From: Pantoea sp. A4
Lineage (GTDB): Bacteria; Pseudomonadota; Gammaproteobacteria; Enterobacterales; Enterobacteriaceae
Direction of reading: 5' to 3'
Length of the DNA: 64,000 nucleotides
Assembly: GCF_000295955.2 (NCBI RefSeq)
Contig: NZ_ALXE01000021.1
Coordinates: 62,001 to 126,000 of the forward strand
The number at the start of each line of letters is the position of its first letter. Position 1 is the first letter of the stretch. This document shows, in pieces, positions 1 through 8,265 of this stretch. The translations under genes were made by a program, and so were the position numbers. The notes beneath the pieces are model-generated. The model ran no database searches and was not told where the DNA came from. It saw only the letters and a program-made list of their open reading frames with translations.

Positions 1-1
1 C

Positions 2-1411
2 ATTCGTAACGTTTACGGCGCTAACAGCTACACCATCAGTAGTACCATCGTGGTGGAGGGGCTCAGCAATAACGGCCTGAATATTTCTATAGGTCGACTT
101 GTTGCCAGCAGTACCTGGCCAAAAAACACTACGCTCTGGGATGCCACACCAATGCTGTTAATTGGTGACACCGTGGCGAACATCACCGGGTTGAACTTAA
201 CCATTAACATGCTGGACGGTGCGGGTGTTGCAGATGGGATTCAGGCGACGCAATACGGTTTTGCGCTCTCATCGATTCACATCGGTGATGCCCGTAACTG
301 TGTTCGTGTCATCTCGAACGGTAATCAACAGTGGCCAAATGCATCGGTACAGGTGAGCGGCGATTTCTGGACCGCCAACTGGCTGGGCATTTACCTCTCG
401 CGTGGTACTAAAGGTTCCAGCCCCATCAGTGAAGGCTGGAAAATCAACGTGAAGTTTATTGCGAACAACCGTTACGGTGGCATTCTGGCACGTGGCGGAT
501 CGCAATATACCCAGATACGCGGTGACCACGATTACAACGGACGCTATCTGTCGTTGCTACAAATTGATGCGCTGGATGGCATCACGCGTGGCATGAAGAT
601 CACCAACGGCACCACGCAGGCGGAAGTGTTAGTTGGCTGGCAGGCGCAAGGGCAGTACTGGCTGGCCGTGATGGAGACCAAGGATGTCTCGGCCGGGAAT
701 GGCGGTAAGAGCAGTTACAGCGTCAACGATAAGTTGACCAGCCCGACCACCACCATCCGGCAACGTACCATCACCGCCGTGCAAACAGGCGGTGACAATG
801 CTTCAGCCACCAACTACTTTGACGTGCTACACGATTTTGAAGGTGAACCGTTTGCCAAAATACAGGCAACAATGGGGTATTGCAGCGGCATCATTGGTTC
901 ACTGCAATTTACTTCCATGATCCTGATGCAGAATAGCTTCCAGGGGATTACCGATAACCTGCGTGGCTTAGGCGTAGCAAACTCAGGAACGGCACTCTCT
1001 TTATATAACCGGGCGGTTAGCGATACACCGTTTGCCAATATAACGTCCAGCTTTGTTAATTTCCAAAGCAAGTTATATATGCAGAACCGATTGTATGAAG
1101 GAACCGGCGTGGCACAAACCGTGACACGTTCGACAAGTACTTATACAACGTTATTTACACTACAACCCACCGCAACCGATCGTTACCTGGGTGAGCAAAA
1201 TCTTTATAAAGTGTACATAAAGACTAACTATCCCGGTGTGTGCGGTGAGTACCTGATCAGCGTCAGCGATAATACCTCGGATGCCTTGCAAGCCCATGCC
1301 GTCATCTCTAACGATGGGGTGTTTGTATGGAGAGTGAGTGGCAGTAATTTCCAGGTACGGCAGGAAGCCGCTGATTCCATTCAGTTCGTTGCCAATATTC
1401 TACGCGTTTAA
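2..1411 (+). CDS. Tailspike-like beta-helix protein, probable EPS-modifying lyase/hydrolase (5' end missing)
   Basis: The reading frame is open from the window edge, so the N-terminus and any signal peptide are missing; 469 residues are visible. A GTG at 50 is only an internal codon. The sequence is rich in Asn, Gly, Thr, Ser and branched residues with short strand-turn units, as expected for a right-handed parallel beta-helix such as phage tailspikes or pectate-lyase-like proteins. No catalytic motif can be named by eye. It stands just upstream of wzc. Erwiniaceae EPS clusters are known to carry tailspike-like enzymes of this kind (WceF of Pantoea stewartii, AmsF of Erwinia amylovora) that act on the polymer. 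The assignment to that group is inferred from fold character, size and context, not from an alignment. A colanic-acid WcaM-like protein is an alternative. Confidence 0.55.
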   Translation: MRNVYGANSYTISSTIVVEGLSNNGLNISIGRLVASSTWPKNTTLWDATPMLLIGDTVANITGLNLTINMLDGAGVADGIQATQYGFALSSIHIGDARNCVRVISNGNQQWPNASVQVSGDFWTANWLGIYLSRGTKGSSPISEGWKINVKFIANNRYGGILARGGSQYTQIRGDHDYNGRYLSLLQIDALDGITRGMKITNGTTQAEVLVGWQAQGQYWLAVMETKDVSAGNGGKSSYSVNDKLTSPTTTIRQRTITAVQTGGDNASATNYFDVLHDFEGEPFAKIQATMGYCSGIIGSLQFTSMILMQNSFQGITDNLRGLGVANSGTALSLYNRAVSDTPFANITSSFVNFQSKLYMQNRLYEGTGVAQTVTRSTSTYTTLFTLQPTATDRYLGEQNLYKVYIKTNYPGVCGEYLISVSDNTSDALQAHAVISNDGVFVWRVSGSNFQVRQEAADSIQFVANILRV

Positions 1412-1421
1412 CGCCTAGATC

Positions 1422-1452
1422 GGCAGGTCTGGTGCTCGTTGCCAGACCTGCC
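1422..1452 (+). terminator. Perfect 11-bp hairpin after the tailspike-like gene
   Basis: GGCAGGTCTGG at 1422-1432 pairs perfectly with CCAGACCTGCC at 1442-1452 around a 9-nt loop, starting 11 nt after the stop codon. No T-tract follows directly; a T-rich run appears only near 1478-1485. It could be a partial terminator, an attenuator or a 3'-end stabiliser. Confidence 0.5.
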
Positions 1453-1661
1453 AGTTAAACCAGACCTACCAGCGTTTATTTTTCTGTCCGTCTCTTTTCA
1501 GGTTGTTGCAGGACTATAACCCTCCTGCCGCAGCGTGATTAATTTCGGCTATATATCCTGATTTTAGGGAAGGGTTCTGTTGGTTTTTAATTAATTATCT
1601 TCAACATTTAATTAATTAATAATCGAGTTAAATAACATCATCAGTTGATGCGGGATTAAGA

Positions 1662-3860
1662 ATGTCAGATAAACACGATGCAATTTTAGCTAGCGCGGAG
1701 AATAACGCCAATAACCTCGATCTGGGGAAACTGTATGGTGCGATTCTTGACGATCGATGGATTGTCATTATCAGTGTGGTGATAATGATGATGGTAGGTA
1801 CTGTCTATACCCTTTTTGCGACGCCTATCTATAGCTCTGATGCTATGGTTGCGGTGGAGAAAAATGCGGGGCAGTCTCTGCTGAACAATCTGTCGGAATA
1901 TATTCCAACAGTACAACCAAAATCTGATGGTGAGATGAAGCTGCTCCAGTCAAAACTGGTGTTATTTAAAACGATTAACGAACTTAACCTTGATATCGAA
2001 CATGAGGAGTCTTTCTTCCCGGTGTTTGGTAAAGGTTGGGCGCGCCTCACGAACAAGCCGGCCAACACGATTGATATTACTAACCTCCAGGTACCGGATA
2101 AGCTGTTAGGCACCTGGCTGCAATTCAAAGCGGTCGGTGCTAACAGCTTCACCTTGAGCTACGACGGTAAAGAGTTGGTCAGTGGCGTGGTGGGTAAACC
2201 GGTCACCATGAACGGCACCACCATCACCGTGTATTCCATGCATGCGGCACCGGGCACCGAATATACCGTGCGTAAACTGCCGATTCGTGATGCTTATGAC
2301 CGCTTGGTTAACCGCCTGGACGTGTCTGATGCTGGTATGGATACCGGGATGCTGGAGATGAAGCTGAAAGGTGAAGATCCGGCTAAAGACCGCGATATCC
2401 TGGACAGCATTGCCAGCAACTACGTGTTACAGAACGTTGAGCGTAAATCTCAGGAAGCTGCCAATAGCCTTGAGTTCCTCAAGCAGCAGCTGCCGATGAT
2501 CCGTAACCAGTTGGACTCGTCAGAAGATAAGCTGAACCAGTATCGTCAGAAGAGTGACTCGGTTGACCTCAACATGGAAATTCACTCCGTGTTGGAAACC
2601 ATGGTTAACCTCGATAACTCGCTGAACGAGCTGACTTTCAAAGAAGCCGAAATCTCTAAACTGTATACCCCAGAGCACCCGACTTACCGTGCGTTGCTGG
2701 AAAAACGTAAAGTACTGGAGACAGAAAAACAGAACCTGCTGAAGCGTATTAGCGAGCTGCCACAGACTCAGCAACAGATTGTTGGTCTGACGCGTAACGT
2801 TGACTCTGAGCAGGAAATCTTCATGCAGTTGCTGCGTAAACAGCAGGAGCTGGGTGTAGATAAAGCCAGTACTGTGGGTGATGTTCGTGTTATCGACTAT
2901 GCGACCTCTGAAGTGGCACCTACCTTCCCTAAACTGGGCCTGGTGGTGACGTTAGCCGGTATTTTCGGTGCCGCAGCAGCCATTGCTTACATCGTCATGA
3001 AAACCCTGATTCGTCGTGGTATTGCCGGTTCACGTGAGCTGGAAGAACAGGGCATTACCGTTTACGCCAACGTACCTCTGGCAATGGAAGCTCCACGCTT
3101 GCCGGTACTCTCCCGCTTCCGCATCGCAGACAAGAAAGAGAAGTTGTCACGGCGACGTGAAGTGCTGGCGCTGACCAGCCCAGACAGCCTGACGGTAGAA
3201 TCACTGCGTAGTTTACGTACCAGCCTGCACTTTGCGATGCTGGAAGCGAAAAACAACATCCTGATGATTACCGGTGCTGTACCGATGGTAGGTAAGAGCT
3301 TTATCAGTGCTAACCTTGCTTCGGTAATCGGTTTGACCGGCCAGCGCATCCTGCTGATTGACGGTGATATGCGTCGTGGTTCACTGCATGAAACCTTTGG
3401 TTTTAGCTCACGTGTGGGTCTTTCTAACGTGCTGGGTGGTAAGAAAACCATTCAGGAAGTGATTCAGGTGACGCAAATCCCAAGCCTGCATGTCATTACA
3501 CGTGGTCAGGCTATCCCTAACCCTGCGGAGATGCTGACCGGGAAAACCTTCAACAATATGTTGGCCTGGGCGAGTGAAAACTACGATCTGGTGATTGTCG
3601 ATACCCCGCCAGTCCTCTCCGTAACTGACGCTTGTATTATTGGCCAGATTGCCGGTTCTTCACTGGTGGTTGCACGCTTCGAACTGAACACCGTGAAGGA
3701 AGTGGCGTTGAGTATTCAGCGTCTGGAGCAAACCGGTGTGAACGTGAAAGGCTGTATCCTCAACGCAATCGTGCGTCGTGCGGCCAGTTACTACAGCTAT
3801 AACTATAATTATGATGCTCTCAATACCTACGAGTACAAAATGGAATTGAATCAGGACTAA
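1662..3860 (+). CDS. wzc: Wzc-type polysaccharide co-polymerase and autophosphorylating tyrosine kinase
   Basis: Inner-membrane BY-kinase of 732 residues, close to the usual ~720. It controls chain length and export of Wzy-dependent EPS together with Wza and Wzb. A Wzz domain lies between two membrane segments (about 33-53 and 425-447). The cytoplasmic kinase has Walker A at 538-546 (GxxxxVGKS), Walker A' LLIDGD at 564-569 and Walker B VIVDTPP near 644-650. The C-terminus carries seven tyrosines between 710 and 725 (YYSYNYNYDALNTYEY), the usual autophosphorylation cluster. The start ATG follows a GGGATTAAG sequence in a very AT-rich 250-bp leader. Unlike E. coli, where wza-wzb-wzc are contiguous, wzb is displaced downstream of the flippase and wza is not in the window. 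Confidence 0.95.
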   Translation: MSDKHDAILASAENNANNLDLGKLYGAILDDRWIVIISVVIMMMVGTVYTLFATPIYSSDAMVAVEKNAGQSLLNNLSEYIPTVQPKSDGEMKLLQSKLVLFKTINELNLDIEHEESFFPVFGKGWARLTNKPANTIDITNLQVPDKLLGTWLQFKAVGANSFTLSYDGKELVSGVVGKPVTMNGTTITVYSMHAAPGTEYTVRKLPIRDAYDRLVNRLDVSDAGMDTGMLEMKLKGEDPAKDRDILDSIASNYVLQNVERKSQEAANSLEFLKQQLPMIRNQLDSSEDKLNQYRQKSDSVDLNMEIHSVLETMVNLDNSLNELTFKEAEISKLYTPEHPTYRALLEKRKVLETEKQNLLKRISELPQTQQQIVGLTRNVDSEQEIFMQLLRKQQELGVDKASTVGDVRVIDYATSEVAPTFPKLGLVVTLAGIFGAAAAIAYIVMKTLIRRGIAGSRELEEQGITVYANVPLAMEAPRLPVLSRFRIADKKEKLSRRREVLALTSPDSLTVESLRSLRTSLHFAMLEAKNNILMITGAVPMVGKSFISANLASVIGLTGQRILLIDGDMRRGSLHETFGFSSRVGLSNVLGGKKTIQEVIQVTQIPSLHVITRGQAIPNPAEMLTGKTFNNMLAWASENYDLVIVDTPPVLSVTDACIIGQIAGSSLVVARFELNTVKEVALSIQRLEQTGVNVKGCILNAIVRRAASYYSYNYNYDALNTYEYKMELNQD

Positions 3861-3882
3861 GCAGGGGAGTTTTTCCCTTAAT

Positions 3883-3916
3883 CGTTCCGACGCCAGCATT
3901 ACGCGGCGTCGGAACG
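3883..3916 (+). repeat. Perfect 12-bp inverted repeat between wzc and wzx
   Basis: CGTTCCGACGCC at 3883-3894 and GGCGTCGGAACG at 3905-3916 are exact inverted copies with a 10-nt spacer, inside the 76-bp gap between wzc and wzx. No T-tract follows, so intrinsic termination is unlikely. An mRNA processing or stability hairpin that lowers wzx relative to wzc is the simplest reading. Confidence 0.6.
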
Positions 3917-3936
3917 CACTGACTTCAGGTAGGACA

Positions 3937-5286
3937 ATGAGAAAATATATCGATCGGTTATTTAGCAACGGCTTTTTTCGCAACATTTCATGGAACTTTC
4001 TCGGCTTCTTTTTGCCCGTAGTCGTTGCGATGGTGATGATTCCAGTGGTGATGAAACACATCGGACTGGAACGTTTTGGTGTCCTGACCCTGATCATTGT
4101 CTTAATCGGTTCGTTAACGCTGTTTGATTTTGGCGTCACGCGCTCAATTACCCATTTTGTGACTAAATACAAGGAGGATGGTCAATATATTGAAATGCTG
4201 ACGGTAATAAAAACCGGTTGGGTCATTATTACGGCAGCCATTTTGGTCATCTCCGCATTGTTTTACTTTAGTCGTGACTGGATCTCCTGGCACTTCTTTA
4301 ATGTTTCAAATCAAGAGATTCGTAATGAAGTGGCGGGAAGTATGGCCGTTATTGGTTTGTGCCTGCCCTTTGTTATCGCCCAGACGACTTTTGTTGGGGT
4401 CATGGAAGCCTTTGGCGCTTTCAAGAAAATCAGTATTGGTAAAGCACCGTTTTCTATTCTGATGTATCTGATTCCGATGGGAATCTCTTTCTACAGTTCC
4501 AGCCTGTTCCTGATTACCCTGTCCCTGTGCTTATTGCGCACGGTGATGGCCGTGGTGTTCTTTATCATGATGCGATCTGAGGTGAATAAAATCACCCGCG
4601 TATCACTATTCTCGGTGCCGGTGACGAAGACGATTGCCGGAGAGCTGGTGAAGTACGGTGGTTGGATCTCCATCAGTAACATCATGGCACCGATCATGCT
4701 TTATATTGACCGTTTCTTTGTGGCAACCATTGTCGGTGCAGGTGTCTTTGCCTATTACACCACGCCTTATGAAGTGGTTTCTCGCGTGGCGATTGTCACT
4801 GTCAGCGTGTGTGGCGTGTTGTTCCCGGTACTGGTCTCGAAAATTCACCGTGATGTGCGGGCGGCTAACAGTCACTTTAATAAAGCGATGTTGGGCATTT
4901 TCCTTGTGCTTATCGGGCCAACGATTATCGGGGCATTTATTTCCCACTGGTTCCTCTCAATCTGGATCAACCCAAGTTTTGCCGATCATGCGTGGGTGAT
5001 TTTCTCCCTGTTCCTGTTTGGTTATTTGGTTCATGGCCTGGTACAACCGGCATTTATCTGGATTCAGGCCTGTGGGAAACCCTGGATTAACGTCGCTTGT
5101 CAGATTGTCGATTTGGTGTTGTATGTGATTTATCTGCCCTGGATGACCCATCACTACGGTATTTTCGGGGCGGCAGTGGCATGGAATATCCGCATGGCAT
5201 TGAGCCTGGTGGTACTGCATACCATTCGCCTCTCTCTGTACCGACGTGAACTGTCACGTAGTGAGACACTTTCCTTAGCCAGTTGA
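3937..5286 (+). CDS. wzx: Wzx-type O-unit/EPS repeat-unit flippase
   Basis: Polytopic inner-membrane protein of 449 residues in the MOP (MATE-like) exporter superfamily. It is predicted to move undecaprenyl-PP-linked EPS repeat units to the periplasm. About 12-14 hydrophobic segments run through the whole length, starting around residue 15, with short charged loops, and there is no signal peptide. Length and hydropathy fit Wzx/RfbX proteins. Sequence is poorly conserved in this family, so the sugar specificity cannot be read. Its place between wzc and wzb is unusual. The Shine-Dalgarno sequence is weak (AGGTAGGAC). It is unlikely to be the Wzy polymerase, because the N-terminal half has the regular flippase pattern and no large periplasmic loop. 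Confidence 0.85.
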   Translation: MRKYIDRLFSNGFFRNISWNFLGFFLPVVVAMVMIPVVMKHIGLERFGVLTLIIVLIGSLTLFDFGVTRSITHFVTKYKEDGQYIEMLTVIKTGWVIITAAILVISALFYFSRDWISWHFFNVSNQEIRNEVAGSMAVIGLCLPFVIAQTTFVGVMEAFGAFKKISIGKAPFSILMYLIPMGISFYSSSLFLITLSLCLLRTVMAVVFFIMMRSEVNKITRVSLFSVPVTKTIAGELVKYGGWISISNIMAPIMLYIDRFFVATIVGAGVFAYYTTPYEVVSRVAIVTVSVCGVLFPVLVSKIHRDVRAANSHFNKAMLGIFLVLIGPTIIGAFISHWFLSIWINPSFADHAWVIFSLFLFGYLVHGLVQPAFIWIQACGKPWINVACQIVDLVLYVIYLPWMTHHYGIFGAAVAWNIRMALSLVVLHTIRLSLYRRELSRSETLSLAS

Positions 5287-5313
5287 TTTGCTTAATTTTT
5301 AGTGATGGATGCT

Positions 5314-5748
5314 ATGTTTAATTCAATACTTGTTATCTGTACCGCCAATATCTGCCGTTCACCGCTGGCGGAGCGTATTTTGCGTCGTGAATTTCCGGAT
5401 AAAAAAATTGACTCCGCTGGGATTATGGCGCTGGTGAATAAACCCGCCGATGAAGGAGCCATCGCGATTGCCAGTCAACATGGCCTTTCCCTGGAAGGCC
5501 ACCGTGCCAGACAGTTCACACCGCACCTGGGGCTGCGCTATGAACTGATTCTGGCCATGGAAAAGCAGCATTTACAGCACATAAGTCGTATGGCACCCGA
5601 AGTGAGCGGCAAGAGCATGTTGCTTGGCTATTGGCTGGATCAACGGGAAGTCATGGACCCCTTCCGCCGGGGTGATGATGCCTTTGCGCGTAGTTACGAT
5701 TTAATTAATCTCGCTTGTCAGAAATGGGTAGCTCAGATTAATCGTTAA
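5314..5748 (+). CDS. wzb: Wzb low-molecular-weight protein tyrosine phosphatase
   Basis: Cytoplasmic phosphatase that dephosphorylates the Wzc tyrosine cluster and allows polymer cycling. The P-loop CTANICRS (CX5RS) begins 9 residues from the chosen start, and the general-acid DPF motif lies near residues 115-117. The length of 144 matches the family (about 147). GTG at 5302 and ATG at 5305 are possible upstream starts. ATG at 5314 gives the MFNxILV beginning shared with E. coli Wzb, so it is preferred. The gene follows wzx by 27 nt and probably shares its transcript. Confidence 0.92.
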   Translation: MFNSILVICTANICRSPLAERILRREFPDKKIDSAGIMALVNKPADEGAIAIASQHGLSLEGHRARQFTPHLGLRYELILAMEKQHLQHISRMAPEVSGKSMLLGYWLDQREVMDPFRRGDDAFARSYDLINLACQKWVAQINR

Positions 5749-5798
5749 TTTAAAATTCGCATTATTACTGCTTGCTTATTCAAATGTTGGGGTGGGAC

Positions 5799-6515
5799 AT
5801 GGGAAGTTTTCTTGCCGACAATATGGGAAGGAAGTTTATTCTTGAGCCTATAGTGTCTCAGCAGCTAAAAGTGATTGGGTTTGAGCTTTTATCCCGATTT
5901 TATAATCAAGAAGCCAGACCTTATAACACGATAATGATGGTGAGAAACCTTTCCTCGGAAGGCAAGAGACAATTGCTTTATGAGCAATTAAAGACAGTAT
6001 CGAGCATTATTGATGTACTGGAAGAAAATAATCTTTTCGTTAGCATTAATGTTGATGATGAAATGATTAAAATTCTCCATTCAGATCCTCAGCTGAACTG
6101 GATGTTTACCCTGTCTGAAGTTATCAGGCTGGAAGTTTCTGAAGAAATCGATTTTACTCAAGATTTAACCACGCTCTCTTACATGCGTGATTTAAAAGAG
6201 AAGGGCGTTTCATTCTTTCTCGACGATCTTGGCAATGGTTTTGCAAATCTTGATGCGCTGCATACGGGGATTTTCGATGCGGCGAAAATAGATAAGAACT
6301 TTTTCTGGCAGCAAAAAAACAAGCTGATGTTTCCGGTTATAATAAAAAATATAAAAAAACTTTGCGAGAACCTCATCATTGAAGGTGTCGAAAATGATGA
6401 GGATATGAAATCACTGTCATCAGTTTCTGTTTATGGCATGCAGGGATATCATTTTAATTCTATCGCCGTTGAAGACATTAAATCTTATGTTACCAATGCT
6501 AAATCCTGCCATTAA
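5799..6515 (+). CDS. Stand-alone EAL-domain protein inside the EPS cluster
   Basis: A 238-residue protein made almost only of an EAL domain, the fold of cyclic-di-GMP phosphodiesterases. No sensor, GGDEF or membrane part is visible. The residues expected for catalysis all appear: E29 (in GFELLSR, replacing EAL), N84, E112 (LEVSEE), D142-D143 (LDDLGNGF), K163 (AKIDK), E195 (EGVE) and Q215 (MQGY). Length resembles YdiV, the enterobacterial EAL-only anti-FlhDC protein, but YdiV has lost catalytic residues. TTG at 5772 and ATG at 5784 lie in frame upstream; ATG 5799 is chosen because GGGGTGGG sits just before it. The gene is visibly richer in A+T than its neighbours, which suggests separate acquisition. 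Whether it degrades c-di-GMP, binds it or binds a protein partner is not decided by the sequence. Confidence 0.85.
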   Translation: MGSFLADNMGRKFILEPIVSQQLKVIGFELLSRFYNQEARPYNTIMMVRNLSSEGKRQLLYEQLKTVSSIIDVLEENNLFVSINVDDEMIKILHSDPQLNWMFTLSEVIRLEVSEEIDFTQDLTTLSYMRDLKEKGVSFFLDDLGNGFANLDALHTGIFDAAKIDKNFFWQQKNKLMFPVIIKNIKKLCENLIIEGVENDEDMKSLSSVSVYGMQGYHFNSIAVEDIKSYVTNAKSCH

Positions 6516-6613
6516 TCTATTTTTTGTTCATCAAGGGAATATCATGAGCTTTGCTCATCCATCGGTTTTTATTCTGGGTAATAATTATTCAGAATCATTG
6601 AGGTGAACTTTCA

Positions 6614-8011
6614 ATGACCATATTACAATATTCAGCAAACCTAAAGCATAACATCCCCGTTATTGCCATAGTACAAAGGATATCTGATATCCTGATCATG
6701 ATCGTTGGATTTTATCTCGGCTGTGTATTGAATGATACCAGCTTCAGTAATGCCGTGATGGTGATTTTTATGCTCAGCCTGCTGATTTTTCAGACTGTAG
6801 GCGGAGTGGCTGATCTCTACCGATCCTGGCGAGGGATGAAAATTACCGATGAGCTGTTCTCTTTGCTGAGAAACTGGACCATTAGCCTGGCGATTACGTG
6901 GGGAGTGACGTTTGCTTTCCCGCTGCTGCATCTCTCTTTCCAGGTGATTATTCACTGGTATCTTGCGGCTGCTGGCTTGTTTATCGTGTCACGTATGGGT
7001 ATTCGCGTCGCATCGGGTATTTTACGGCGCTACGGTTATAACACGCGCAACGTGTGTGTCGCGGGGAATATGCCTGCGGGAATTTCATTGTTGCATAGCT
7101 TTCAACAGTCACCCTGGCTCGGTTTTGTCGTTAAGGGCATTTATGATGACAACGTTCCTACTGAAGCGAATGGAATCAACTATGCCGGGTCACTGGAAGC
7201 ACTGGTGAATGATGCCAGAGAAGGGAAGTTAGACAGAATATATATAGCGATGAACATGAAGGATGAAGCAATCATAAGTGAGCTCGTTAAGCAGTTAACC
7301 GATACAACCTGCTCAGTTTTGCTTGTTCCCGATATCTTTACCTTTAACATCCTTCAATCACGTACCGAAGAAATTAATGGCGTTCCGGTGGTTCCTTTAG
7401 TTGATACCCCTTTTAACGGCATCAACGGCATATTTAAGCGACTGGAAGATATTATTGTTTCCTTGTGCATTTTGACCATGATTTCTCCGGTACTGTTAAT
7501 CATTGCCTGTGCCATTAAGATCACCTCTCCGGGTCCAGTCATCTTCCGTCAAACGCGTTATGGTATGGATGGTAAGCCGATCACGGTATGGAAGTTTCGT
7601 TCAATGACCGTGATGGAAAATGCAGATGTTGTCACGCAGGCGACCAAAAATGATACCCGGGTGACGCGGATTGGAAAATTCTTACGCCGCACATCTCTGG
7701 ATGAGTTGCCGCAGTTCTTTAATGTCTTGTTTGGTCAAATGTCAGTGGTGGGGCCACGTCCTCATGCCGTTTCGCATAATGAACAATACCGTTTCCTGAT
7801 TGAAGGCTATATGTTGCGCCATAAAGTGAAACCGGGTATCACGGGTCTGGCCCAGATTAATGGCTGGCGCGGTGAGACTGACACACTGGAAAAAATGCAA
7901 AAGCGCATTGAATTCGACCTGGAATATATTCGTATCTGGAGTGTATGGGTTGATCTGCACATTATATTCCTGACTATCTTTAAAGGCTTTGTTAATAAAT
8001 CGGCTTATTGA
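6614..8011 (+). CDS. Undecaprenyl-phosphate glucose-1-phosphate transferase, WcaJ-like (polyisoprenyl-phosphate hexose-1-phosphate transferase)
   Basis: Initiating transferase that puts the first sugar phosphate on undecaprenyl phosphate. At 465 residues it matches WcaJ (about 464). It has four hydrophobic segments in the first ~130 residues, a Rossmann-like middle domain, one membrane segment near 285-305, and a C-terminal catalytic domain. That domain contains VIFRQTRYGMDGKPITVWKF, SLDELPQ with the catalytic Asp-Glu pair D363-E364, and SVVGPRP. The start ATG has GAGGTG 8 nt upstream. Glucose as substrate is inferred from resemblance to WcaJ. A second enzyme of this superfamily follows at 8266. 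Confidence 0.88.
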   Translation: MTILQYSANLKHNIPVIAIVQRISDILIMIVGFYLGCVLNDTSFSNAVMVIFMLSLLIFQTVGGVADLYRSWRGMKITDELFSLLRNWTISLAITWGVTFAFPLLHLSFQVIIHWYLAAAGLFIVSRMGIRVASGILRRYGYNTRNVCVAGNMPAGISLLHSFQQSPWLGFVVKGIYDDNVPTEANGINYAGSLEALVNDAREGKLDRIYIAMNMKDEAIISELVKQLTDTTCSVLLVPDIFTFNILQSRTEEINGVPVVPLVDTPFNGINGIFKRLEDIIVSLCILTMISPVLLIIACAIKITSPGPVIFRQTRYGMDGKPITVWKFRSMTVMENADVVTQATKNDTRVTRIGKFLRRTSLDELPQFFNVLFGQMSVVGPRPHAVSHNEQYRFLIEGYMLRHKVKPGITGLAQINGWRGETDTLEKMQKRIEFDLEYIRIWSVWVDLHIIFLTIFKGFVNKSAY

Positions 8012-8022
8012 TAGCCAGCTAC

Positions 8023-8042
8023 AGTGGGGGAATACCCCCACT
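8023..8042 (+). repeat. Perfect 8-bp hairpin between the two initiating transferases
   Basis: AGTGGGGG at 8023-8030 pairs with CCCCCACT at 8035-8042 around the loop AATA, 11 nt after the upstream stop codon. The next bases are CAGTCGAAAAAAT, with no T-tract. It is a candidate attenuator or 3'-end hairpin rather than a clear terminator. Confidence 0.5.
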
Positions 8043-8166
8043 CAGTCGAAAAAATAATTAACCCAGCATAACGCAATGCATTCTTTTTGGCGTGCCCTGC
8101 GTTAACTATCTAAGGCTGTGTTGTTTTATCGATCTGTATATATTTGTCATGTATTAAAATTTGGAT

Positions 8167-8177
8167 GCTTTGGTAGC
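8167..8177 (+). promoter_or_regulatory. JUMPstart-core-like sequence upstream of the last EPS gene
   Basis: GCTTTGGTAGC differs by one base from the core GCTCTGGTAGC of the JUMPstart element found upstream of enterobacterial polysaccharide operons. The adjoining ops motif (GGCGGTAG, RfaH recruitment) is not present, so this may be a remnant or a coincidence. The rest of the 254-bp gap 8012-8265 is AT-rich with no gene. Confidence 0.25.
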
Positions 8178-8265
8178 ACTATTCATTTTAATGACCTGGG
8201 TTTGATTAAATTTAAAATCGCCTAAAAACCACATAAAGGCTTCATTGCTTTAAGGATGAAGCATA

